DNA of 6,137 bases from Burkholderiales bacterium (GTDB lineage: Bacteria > Pseudomonadota > Gammaproteobacteria > Burkholderiales > SG8-41): assembly GCA_005800795.1 (NCBI GenBank), contig SYEN01000409.1:1-6137 (forward strand), in the 5' to 3' direction. Below, piece after piece: positions 1 through 6,137 of this stretch; positions within the stretch are counted from its first letter, which is position 1, and every line of letters begins with the position of its first letter. The position numbers and the translations under genes are program-made. The notes below the pieces were generated by a model. It worked only from the letters and a program-made list of their open reading frames with translations. It did not search any database and had not been told where the DNA came from.

Positions 1-309
1 ATCATCATCTCCGGCGGCGAAAACATCGCCTCGGTGGAAGTCGAACGCACGCTGTCGGCCCATCCCGCCGTGCTCGAAGCCGCGGTAGTCGCCGCGCCCG
101 ATGAAAAATGGGGCGAAGTGCCGGTGGCATTCGTGACCCTAAAGCCCGGCCAAGCCCTCGATGAAGCTGCGCTGATCGCTTACGCGCGCGACAACATGGC
201 GCATTTCAAGGCGCCGAAAAAAATCGTGTTTGGGGATTTGCCCAAGAATGCTACGGGCAAAATTCAGAAGTTTGTGCTGCGGGATACGGCTCGGGGTTTG
301 CGAGGATGA
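1..309 (+). CDS. AMP-dependent acyl-CoA synthetase, C-terminal part (5' end outside window)
   Basis: This is the C-terminal subdomain of an ANL-superfamily acyl-CoA ligase, which makes acyl-AMP from a carboxylic acid and ATP and then transfers the acyl group to CoA in the cytoplasm. The frame is open from base 1, so the GTG at 34 is internal and not a start. The 102 visible residues begin inside the hinge/A8 region (IIISGGENIAS, residues 1-11). They continue through the usual HPAVLEAAVV and WGEVPVAFV segments and end with the A10 motif PKNATGKIQK (residues 81-90); K87 matches the catalytic lysine needed for adenylation. The GGENI plus TGKIQKFVLR pattern is typical of medium- or long-chain fatty acid and related acid ligases, but the substrate-binding part lies upstream and is not visible, so specificity cannot be given. 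The gene ends normally at TGA 307-309. Family assignment is firm; substrate is unknown. Confidence 0.93.
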   Translation: MIISGGENIASVEVERTLSAHPAVLEAAVVAAPDEKWGEVPVAFVTLKPGQALDEAALIAYARDNMAHFKAPKKIVFGDLPKNATGKIQKFVLRDTARGLRG

Positions 310-313
310 TTTC

Positions 314-389
314 GTCCAAATGCCGTGACCTTAGCTGACGACTGTTGGACAAGAACGCGGTATTGGCCTCGATGCACCTGAGCGGCCAA
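314..389. repeat. Two tandem small inverted repeats in the gap after the synthetase
   Basis: The 111-base gap between the synthetase stop and the next gene holds two perfect 6-base inverted repeats. The first is GTCCAA (314-319) with TTGGAC (345-350), with a 25-base loop. The second is TTGGCC (363-368) with GGCCAA (384-389), with a 15-base loop; a CTC/GAG pairing at 368-370 and 380-382 can lengthen it if two bases bulge. Neither is followed by a T-run on the plus strand, so they are not classical intrinsic terminators. They could still help end synthetase transcription, or be remnants of an insertion boundary. No promoter for the following gene stands out here. Confidence 0.35.
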
Positions 390-420
390 AAGCGACCAGC
401 CGCGGTTACATTTCAATTCT

Positions 421-999
421 TTGCAGACTGAAAAGATGTTTTATTCACGCCGAATCAATCCAGAAACGCAGAAGGTCGAGGTGTGGGAGTGCGAATGGGC
501 AAACCTTGGCTCCGGGATGGCCAAGAAAGTGTTCGTCCGCAACATCGGAAACGAGGAAGACTTGGAGTTCACGCATGACGACTATTCCGCGGCTGACGCA
601 ATTTGTTGGGCTCCTGGTCGCACCATAGGCAACATCGCCGTCAGATCCGAGGAAGCCCTCGGTATGTTTGAAGGAAAATCTGGCGACGACGCAATCTTGC
701 CTTGCCAAATAATCCCTGCGGGAAAGTTTAGAAATGGTGCGGCTCGCTGGTACTGCAAGACCCACCAGCTACACTGGGGTGTGAAGGCAGACTATGCCGC
801 TGTCACTGAGGACGGTGAGGCGCGGTGTGGCAACCATCTCATGAAGATGAGTTATGTCATTGATCCGCTTGAAATCGAGTTTGAAGATTTTGAAGAAGGT
901 GTTCCCTTCCACCGGCGCTTTCAAGCGAACCAATCGAACCACGCGCCCCGAGAATTCATGTTCACAAAAGATATGCGGGACAGGAAAAGAAGGTTTTAG
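421..999 (+). CDS. Hypothetical protein with CxxH...CxxH pattern; possibly the 5' half of a frameshifted gene
   Basis: I do not recognise this 192-residue protein. It is soluble-looking, acidic in its middle, with no signal peptide or membrane segment. The main landmark is a Cys/His cluster, C112-x2-H115-x2-H118 followed by C136-x2-H139, which would suit one zinc site; C24, C62 and C95 are scattered. The start is uncertain: TTG 421 gives the longest form, while ATG 436 (187 residues) is at least as likely. Neither has a clear Shine-Dalgarno sequence, and the frame is open upstream only to a TGA at 379-381. Base composition is low for the window: the first 60 bases hold 26 G+C, whereas flanking genes are clearly GC-rich. 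It ends in a basic tail (RDRKRRF) at TAG 997-999, exactly where the next gene's frame is already open, so the tail may be a frameshift artefact. Function is unknown. Confidence 0.6.
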   Translation: MQTEKMFYSRRINPETQKVEVWECEWANLGSGMAKKVFVRNIGNEEDLEFTHDDYSAADAICWAPGRTIGNIAVRSEEALGMFEGKSGDDAILPCQIIPAGKFRNGAARWYCKTHQLHWGVKADYAAVTEDGEARCGNHLMKMSYVIDPLEIEFEDFEEGVPFHRRFQANQSNHAPREFMFTKDMRDRKRRF

Positions 1000-1052
1000 A
1001 CAAAGATTTCGCAGCAATCGTCTGTTCCTATAACCAGGATTTAGGTCTTTTT

Positions 1053-1556
1053 TTGAATCGGGAGATTACGAGAATACAAGTAACGCCCCCGGCGGCGTTT
1101 GAATTTGTACGCTCTATCGAGGAGGGGTATGAAGTCTCCTGTGTAACGTGCAAGAACTGCGGCTATCCTCACCTCGATTTAGGTGACTTTGCAAGGAAAC
1201 CGCACAAGAAGCACTTCTGCGGAAACTGCGGGAACGACAGCATTTGGAGCCAGGGGCCGATTGTTTCAACTCCGCTGAAACCTCTGCACGACCAATTCAG
1301 CAATAGCAATAGCTATGTCGTTCCCGACAGAGAACTAAATCTTGACGACTTTGATGGGTTACAGTTTGAACTGTGGTCTTCGACGCCCGCAGTACTCTGG
1401 ACTGCGAATCGGCCGCAGGAAAAAGGAATCCACGTCCATGTATACGACAAGGGGCGGCGGGTTGTTGACGACACATATAGAACGGTTATCCATCGGGGTC
1501 AAAATCTCGACAGGAGCGCGATGTGGAAAAATATGGTCAACAACACGATCTACTGA
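1053..1556 (+). CDS. Hypothetical zinc-ribbon-like protein; possibly the 3' half of a frameshifted gene
   Basis: This 167-residue protein carries a dense metal-binding signature near its N-terminus: C30, C33-x2-C36, H40, then H51, H54, C56-x2-C59. Two CxxC knuckles (CKNC and CGNC) about 20 residues apart are the classic layout of a zinc ribbon. The rest (residues 60-167) is a mixed, Trp-containing domain with an HVHVYDKGRR stretch; I cannot name a family. TTG 1053 is the only usable start: there is no ATG or GTG near the N-terminus, and the Shine-Dalgarno signal is weak. The frame stays open upstream to 894 without a start codon, and the stretch just before TTG reads like protein (VLDKDFAAIVCSYNQDLGLF). 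This suggests that the true N-terminus lies in the preceding gene and that one base was lost. Composition is AT-richer than the flanks. It ends at TGA 1554-1556, facing the lyase gene. Confidence 0.6.
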   Translation: MNREITRIQVTPPAAFEFVRSIEEGYEVSCVTCKNCGYPHLDLGDFARKPHKKHFCGNCGNDSIWSQGPIVSTPLKPLHDQFSNSNSYVVPDRELNLDDFDGLQFELWSSTPAVLWTANRPQEKGIHVHVYDKGRRVVDDTYRTVIHRGQNLDRSAMWKNMVNNTIY

Positions 1557-1559
1557 GGC

Positions 1560-1602
1560 CGTGCAACGAATCGATCTGGCCTACGTCGGCTTCGTCAGCA
1601 CG
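1560..1602. terminator. Imperfect inverted repeat between convergent genes; possible terminator
   Basis: The 62-base gap between the convergent zinc-type gene and the CitE-like gene contains CGTGC-a-ACGAA (1560-1570) facing TTCGT-ca-GCACG (1591-1602). That gives ten paired bases interrupted by a small internal loop, around a 20-base loop in which GCC (1579-1581) can pair with GGC (1588-1590). Its position between two gene ends would suit a bidirectional terminator. No T-run follows on either strand, so intrinsic termination is unproven. Confidence 0.3.
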
Positions 1603-1618
1603 TAAAGCGTCTACCCCC

Positions 1619-2506
1619 TCACACCCCCACCCGCCCCAACACCCGCCGCGCCGCACGCAACACCGGCTCATCCACCATTTTGCCGCGATAGGTGCACGCG
1701 CCGCCGCCGACAGCAGCCGCGGCAGCGAGCACGCCTTGTGCGAATTCGACTTCGGCCGCGGTGGGGGTAAACGCCTCGGCAATGACAGCGGCCTGGTTTG
1801 GGTGTATCGCCAGCTTGCCGGTGAAACCCAGGGCGCGCACGCGTTCGCATTCGGTGCGCAAGCCCGGCGCATCGTCGATGGCGAGATACGGCACATCGAG
1901 CACGCCCAGCCCTGCTGCCGCTGCGCAGCGCACCACATGCGCGCGGTGCGCGAGCATGGCGTCCCACTCGGGGGATGCGCCGAGGTCGGCGGACAAATCC
2001 ACGCCGCCAAACGCGAGACTCTTCAATTGCGGTGAAGCGCGCGCGATGCTCGCCGCATGCTCCAGCCCCAGTGCCGATTCGATCAAGGCGAGCAGCGTGA
2101 CCGCCGCGCCCGCGGCGCCGGCGCCGCGCAGGTGGCGCGCCACCAGGTCGATTTCATACGGCGACTCGATCTTGGGCAGCACCAGCGTATCGGGTGCTAC
2201 GCCCTCGCCCGCCAGTTCCACCAGCGCGAGCAGATCACGCAACCCCGCCAGCGTGCCCACCGGGTTGACGCGCACGCAGATGCGGAAATCCTTACGCTTG
2301 ATGCCGGCGTGGGTGCGCAGCCAATTCGTCAAGCTCGCACGCGCGCTGTCTTTGTCGTTCGGGCCGACTGCGTCTTCCAGATCGATGATCAGACCGTCGG
2401 CTGGCGTGGCCGCGGCTTTGGCAAAACGATCGGGGCGTGTGGCCGGCGTGAATAACAGTACCCGAGCAAGCGCCAGATCAGGAGCGGTGGCGGCAGCGGC
2501 GCTCAT
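1619..2506 (-). CDS. CitE-like CoA-ester lyase (HpcH/HpaI aldolase/citrate lyase family)
   Basis: This 295-residue protein is a complete TIM-barrel lyase of the citrate lyase beta-subunit type. The family makes or cleaves C-C bonds in beta-hydroxyacyl-CoA esters such as malyl-CoA or citramalyl-CoA, using Mg2+. Visible signatures in order are LLFTPATRPDRF (17-28), the acidic strand IIDLEDAV (40-47), RVNPVGT (79-85) with the conserved Arg, LPKIESP (110-116), LALIESALGL (139-148) with E143, AFGGVDLSADLG (165-176) with D170, and KLAIHPNQ (231-238). E143 and D170 match the usual metal ligands. Length is normal for a stand-alone CitE-like enzyme. No CitD or CitF (the other subunits of true citrate lyase) is nearby, so citrate lyase itself is unlikely. 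The ATG at 2506 overlaps the stop of the upstream binding-protein gene in an ATGA arrangement, implying translational coupling. Exact substrate is unknown. Confidence 0.9.
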   Translation of the reverse strand: MSAAAATAPDLALARVLLFTPATRPDRFAKAAATPADGLIIDLEDAVGPNDKDSARASLTNWLRTHAGIKRKDFRICVRVNPVGTLAGLRDLLALVELAGEGVAPDTLVLPKIESPYEIDLVARHLRGAGAAGAAVTLLALIESALGLEHAASIARASPQLKSLAFGGVDLSADLGASPEWDAMLAHRAHVVRCAAAAGLGVLDVPYLAIDDAPGLRTECERVRALGFTGKLAIHPNQAAVIAEAFTPTAAEVEFAQGVLAAAAAVGGGACTYRGKMVDEPVLRAARRVLGRVGV

Positions 2507-3216
2507 GCTGGGTCCAGCCCTTTCTTGCGCAACACCGCTTTGGCCGGCTCAGATTGCAAAAAGCGGATGAACGCCTGCACCGGTGCCGATTGCAGCGCGC
2601 GCGGGAATTGGGTGGCACCGTAGACGATGTTCTGCTGATATTCCTTGGGCAAATCCACGATCTGTATGCCCTCGACCGGCAGCAGCTCGCTGATCTGCTG
2701 CACGCCGATGTCGGCTTCGTTACGCATTACCACCCGGCCGATCAGCTCACCCGGCTTGGCGGCGACAAACTTGGCCTTCATCGCATCGGCAATGCCCAGC
2801 TTTTCGAGAATTTGCACGAATTGAATGCCGCTCGCCCCTCCGCTATAGGAAACGCCCTTCGCCGCCAGCAGCACGGCTTTGAGTTTATCGGGCGTGGTGA
2901 TGTCGGGCTTGGGCTCGCTGGCCCGGAGCCCTAGCGCGGTGCGCGACAACGCGAGCGCCACGCGGCTGCCCGCGGCAAGCGCACCCTGCTTCATCAGCGG
3001 CTGGGAGAAATCATCGGGACCGAGGAAAATATCCGCCTGCATGCCGGCGGCGATGCGCTTGGATAGATCGGGGCCGCTGCCGTAGATCATCTCGACCTTG
3101 TGGCCGCTCGCGCGCTCAAACGCCGGCGCCAGATCGATCAACGCTTCTTTCATCGATACCGTGCAGATCACGGAAATTTCGGCCGCCTGCGCGGCACCGC
3201 TGGGGGAAACACTCAT
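2503..3216 (-). CDS. ModA-like (molybdate-type) substrate-binding protein, no clear signal peptide
   Basis: This belongs to the class of periplasmic-binding-protein folds that includes ModA, which captures oxyanions for ABC importers. With the ATG start it has 237 residues, with ModA-like landmarks in order: CTVSMKEAL (18-26), GSGPDL (46-51), MQADIFLGPDD (59-69), SYSGGASG (123-130), and EADIGVQQISEL (167-178) before VYGAT (198-202). I chose ATG 3216 because GGGAG lies 8 bases upstream (3225-3229); a TTG at 3240 would add eight residues. Neither start gives the charged N-region and long hydrophobic core of a secretion signal, although GAAQAAE resembles the end of one, so export is doubtful. 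No ABC permease or ATPase is in the window. The gene overlaps the CitE-like gene by 4 bases, so the two are probably co-expressed. Ligand is unconfirmed; it may bind an organic anion rather than molybdate. Confidence 0.85.
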   Translation of the reverse strand: MSVSPSGAAQAAEISVICTVSMKEALIDLAPAFERASGHKVEMIYGSGPDLSKRIAAGMQADIFLGPDDFSQPLMKQGALAAGSRVALALSRTALGLRASEPKPDITTPDKLKAVLLAAKGVSYSGGASGIQFVQILEKLGIADAMKAKFVAAKPGELIGRVVMRNEADIGVQQISELLPVEGIQIVDLPKEYQQNIVYGATQFPRALQSAPVQAFIRFLQSEPAKAVLRKKGLDPA

Positions 3217-3224
3217 CGCAACAA

Positions 3225-3229
3225 CTCCC
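3225..3229 (-). promoter_or_regulatory. Ribosome binding site deciding the binding-protein start
   Basis: Read on the minus strand this is GGGAG, separated by 8 bases from ATG 3216. It is the reason for preferring ATG 3216 over TTG 3240, since the purine block lies downstream of the TTG and cannot serve it. Confidence 0.55.
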
Positions 3230-3244
3230 AAGTCAATCAAAAAG

Positions 3245-3250
3245 GTTATA
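3245..3250 (-). promoter_or_regulatory. Candidate -10 box for the binding protein-lyase operon
   Basis: The minus strand reads TATAAC, five of six matches to TATAAT. Transcription would start near 3238 and leave a leader of about 22 bases containing the GGGAG ribosome site. No good -35 hexamer sits 16-18 bases further up. That position is instead covered by the small dyad CGGA-tt-TCCG (3269-3278), which might be an activator or repressor site; this last point is inference. Confidence 0.35.
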
Positions 3251-3386
3251 CGGTTTGAAAAATTCGCACGGATTTCCGCATGGCAAGCGCTGCCGAAACT
3301 AACAGGGCGGCATTACGATGTCCACTGCGTTAGAATCAAAAGCTCATTCCAAGACTTTACAAAATATTCAATAAAATCAAATACTT
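3251..3386. promoter_or_regulatory. AT-rich divergent intergenic region
   Basis: This separates the minus-strand binding protein-lyase pair from the plus-strand dehydrogenase-phosphodiesterase pair, so it should carry promoters for both. The stretch 3351-3386 is strikingly AT-rich compared with the surrounding genes. TAAAAT at 3372-3377 is the best -10-like hexamer for the plus strand but has no matching -35, and it would place the transcript start almost on the dehydrogenase ATG. No Shine-Dalgarno sequence precedes that ATG. Small dyads occur at 3269-3278 (CGGA/TCCG) and 3282-3294 (GGCA/TGCC). I see no gene in this stretch. Confidence 0.35.
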
Positions 3387-4583
<1,197 letters not shown>

Positions 4584-4586
4584 CCC

Positions 4587-6065
4587 ATGAAACCGTTGCC
4601 GCGCTTCATCTGGTGCATCTTCGACGGCTTGCGCCGCGACATGATCACACCCGACATCGCGCCGCGGCTGAGGGCCTTCATCGATGGCGGCTGCGATTTT
4701 CCGGCCAGCCGCTGCGCGTTCCCGTCCGTCACACGCGTCAACGCGGCGGCCATGGCCTGCGGCGCCGCGCCGGGCATCACCGGCGTCGTCGCCAACGCCC
4801 TGTTTGATCCGAACGTCTTTTCCGATAAGCTGATGCAGACCAGTCTGCACGATCACATGGTGCAGGCCGAACAAGCGTACGACGGGCGCTTTGTGACGGC
4901 ACCGTCGCTGGGCGACATCCTCGCCGATCACGGGCTGAAGGTCGCCATCGTCAGCTCCGGCTCCGCGGGCGCCACGCACCTGCTGAATCCGCGCGCCGCC
5001 CAACTGGGACATGTGCGGCTCAGTCTAAGCGATTGGCGCGCATCCACGCCTGCAGATTATGCCGCCGAAGTGCTGCGGCGATTCGGCCCGATACCGCCTG
5101 GCGCCACACCCAACGTCGCGCGCATCCAGTTGCAAACCGACATAGTGCTCGATGCCGTCCTGCCAGAAGTCGCGCCCGACGTACTAATCGTGTGGTTCTC
5201 GGACCCGGATTCCACCTACCACTACTGCGGCATCGGTTCGCCGGAGAGCGTCGCCGCCATCCGCAACGCCGATGCGCAGTTTGGCCGCCTACTCGACCAC
5301 CGCGCGCAGGCCGCGGATAGCGCCGAGTGCCAAATCATCGTCTGTTCCGACCATGGTTTGATTACCGCGCGCGAAAAAATCGAAGTCAAACAACATATGC
5401 GCGATGCTGGCATCCGCATTGGCGACTCGTTTTTGAACAACAACGCCGTCGCCGGCAACACCGGCTACTGTGCTGCCCTGCGCATGGCGGCATACGACGA
5501 CGCGTCCATGCGCGACCTGGTCAACTGGCTGCTCGAACAACCGTGGTGCGGCCCGGTATTTACGCCGGGCGGTAACGGCGTTCTCGGCGGCATCGCCGGC
5601 ACACTCGACCGCGCTTTGCTCGCGCTCACCCATGCCCGAACGCCCGAGGTGTATTACGTGATGGCCGCCGAGGACACGCCCGACCGCTGGGGCCGGCCCG
5701 GCAGTTGCTGCTTCAGCGGCGAAGCAATCCCAGTGGGGGGCGCCACCCACGGTGGCTTGCACCCGATAGAGATGAACAACCTGCTGGCGATGGGCGGTAC
5801 GGCCTTCCGGCAAAACTATGAATCGCCGTGGCCCGCAAGCCACACCGACATTGTGCCGACAATGCTCGCGTCATTCGGCATCCGCTCACCAGACAGCGTG
5901 ACAGGTCGCGCATTGACCGAGGCCTACGCCCAAGCGGCAATCGACCCGGCGCCGCCGCAATCGGTGACTCACACCAGCGAAACCCGTACCCGCCGCCAGC
6001 ACCTCAAACTGTGGCACGTCGGCGCGACAACTTATGTTGACTGCGGTTGGACGGAGCGAGCCTGA
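4587..6065 (+). CDS. Alkaline-phosphatase-fold type I phosphodiesterase / nucleotide pyrophosphatase-like protein
   Basis: This 492-residue protein matches the type I phosphodiesterase/nucleotide pyrophosphatase (NPP) branch of the alkaline phosphatase superfamily, two-zinc enzymes that hydrolyse phosphodiester, pyrophosphate or phosphonate bonds. The full catalytic set can be traced: D13 in FDGLRRD, nucleophile T49 in AFPSVTRVN, D208 and H212 in DPDSTYHYCG, D255 and H256 in CSDHGL, and H388 in GGATHGG. The spacing D-x3-H followed by DH and a late H agrees with known NPP metal ligands. The N-terminus (MKPLPRFIWCIFDG) runs straight into the first metal-binding strand, leaving no room for a signal peptide, so it is probably cytoplasmic, unlike many relatives. 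It follows the dehydrogenase by 3 bases, with a good ribosome site. The substrate is unknown; an adenylated or CoA-type metabolite would suit the context, but that is inference. Phosphonoacetate hydrolase is a related alternative. Confidence 0.85.
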   Translation: MKPLPRFIWCIFDGLRRDMITPDIAPRLRAFIDGGCDFPASRCAFPSVTRVNAAAMACGAAPGITGVVANALFDPNVFSDKLMQTSLHDHMVQAEQAYDGRFVTAPSLGDILADHGLKVAIVSSGSAGATHLLNPRAAQLGHVRLSLSDWRASTPADYAAEVLRRFGPIPPGATPNVARIQLQTDIVLDAVLPEVAPDVLIVWFSDPDSTYHYCGIGSPESVAAIRNADAQFGRLLDHRAQAADSAECQIIVCSDHGLITAREKIEVKQHMRDAGIRIGDSFLNNNAVAGNTGYCAALRMAAYDDASMRDLVNWLLEQPWCGPVFTPGGNGVLGGIAGTLDRALLALTHARTPEVYYVMAAEDTPDRWGRPGSCCFSGEAIPVGGATHGGLHPIEMNNLLAMGGTAFRQNYESPWPASHTDIVPTMLASFGIRSPDSVTGRALTEAYAQAAIDPAPPQSVTHTSETRTRRQHLKLWHVGATTYVDCGWTERA

Positions 6066-6108
6066 TCCAACCGCTATCCTTGAGACCAATGCAAGGACCG
6101 ACACGCGC

Positions 6109-6114
6109 TATAAT
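6109..6114 (+). promoter_or_regulatory. -10 box of a tRNA promoter
   Basis: This is a perfect TATAAT that ends 9 bases before the first base of the tRNA. Initiation 6-7 bases downstream would leave a leader of only 2-3 bases. No -35 hexamer stands at 16-18 bases: TTGAGA at 6080-6085 is 23 bases away, which is too far. The rest of the gap 6066-6108 holds only a weak 6-base hairpin (6077-6082 with 6092-6097). Confidence 0.55.
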
Positions 6115-6123
6115 CCGAAGCAC

Positions 6124-6137
6124 GCCCCGGTAGCTCA
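6124..6137 (+). tRNA. tRNA gene, 5' end only (cut by window edge)
   Basis: The last 14 bases, GCCCCGGTAGCTCA, fit the canonical tRNA start. They give a 7-base acceptor strand (GCCCCGG), T8 and A9, the D-stem strand GCTC (10-13), and A14. A perfect TATAAT lies just upstream. The anticodon is outside the window, so the amino acid cannot be stated. Confidence 0.8.

Noticed and set aside
34..309. GTG 34 as the start of a small separate gene
   Set aside because: The upstream codons from base 1 already encode the conserved IIISGGENIA segment of the synthetase, so the frame continues beyond the left edge.
983..999. Programmed -1 ribosomal frameshift site
   Set aside because: The A-rich and T-rich stretches do not form an in-frame X XXY YYZ heptamer, so a mutation, sequence error or two separate genes is more likely.
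311..1596. Possible direct repeats flanking the AT-rich island (TTCGTC at 311 and 1591; TGGCCT at 364 and 1577)
   Set aside because: Six-base matches are expected by chance over this distance, and they are not placed as clean target-site duplications.
1523..2035. Plus-strand ORF continuing past the zinc-type gene
   Set aside because: It begins inside the zinc-type gene in another frame and continues antisense to the lyase, with low-complexity Pro/His/Arg content.
1692..2570. Long plus-strand ORF (292 codons) opposite the CitE-like gene
   Set aside because: Its Ala/Ser/Arg-rich translation has no recognisable motif, and the opposite strand encodes an unmistakable lyase. It is a GC-rich shadow frame.
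5289..5843. Minus-strand ORF (184 codons) inside the phosphodiesterase gene
   Set aside because: The opposite frame contains the catalytic DH and the end of the metal-ligand series. This ORF has no motif and no ribosome site that I could see.
6077..6097. TCCTTG/CAAGGA hairpin after the phosphodiesterase as a terminator
   Set aside because: The stem is only 6 bases with a 9-base loop and no T-run, so it is too weak to call.

Overview
The window reads as chromosomal DNA from a GC-rich proteobacterium. I infer a betaproteobacterium of the Burkholderiales type from protein style, codon use and the mix of CoA-ester genes; no single marker proves this. Five of the seven protein genes are GC-rich. 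Two adjacent ones (421-1556) are visibly AT-richer and have no recognisable family.

Layout, left to right. (1) 1-309, plus: the last 102 codons of an AMP-forming acyl-CoA synthetase. (2) 310-420: a gap with two small inverted repeats. (3) 421-999 and 1053-1556, plus: two hypothetical proteins with Cys/His metal-binding patterns. They may be one gene of about 378 codons split by a one-base frameshift near 980-1000. (4) 1557-1618: a short convergent gap with an imperfect inverted repeat. (5) 3216 down to 1619, minus: a ModA-like substrate-binding protein without an evident signal peptide, whose stop overlaps by 4 bases the start of a CitE-like (HpcH/HpaI family) CoA-ester lyase. (6) 3217-3386: an AT-rich divergent promoter region. 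(7) 3387-6065, plus: an acyl-CoA dehydrogenase, and 3 bases later a type I phosphodiesterase/nucleotide pyrophosphatase-like enzyme with no signal peptide. (8) 6109-6137: a perfect TATAAT box followed by the first 14 bases of a tRNA gene, cut by the window edge.

How the genes may work together: the ligase, the CitE-like lyase and the dehydrogenase all act on acyl-CoA thioesters, so the region looks like an accessory catabolic locus for an organic or branched acid (inference). The binding protein and the phosphodiesterase are tightly coupled to lyase and dehydrogenase respectively, and neither partnership has an obvious textbook explanation. The AT-richer zinc-type gene or gene pair is the part most likely to have been acquired, and is the best candidate for something undescribed. 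I see no CRISPR array, transposase, integrase or complete insertion sequence.
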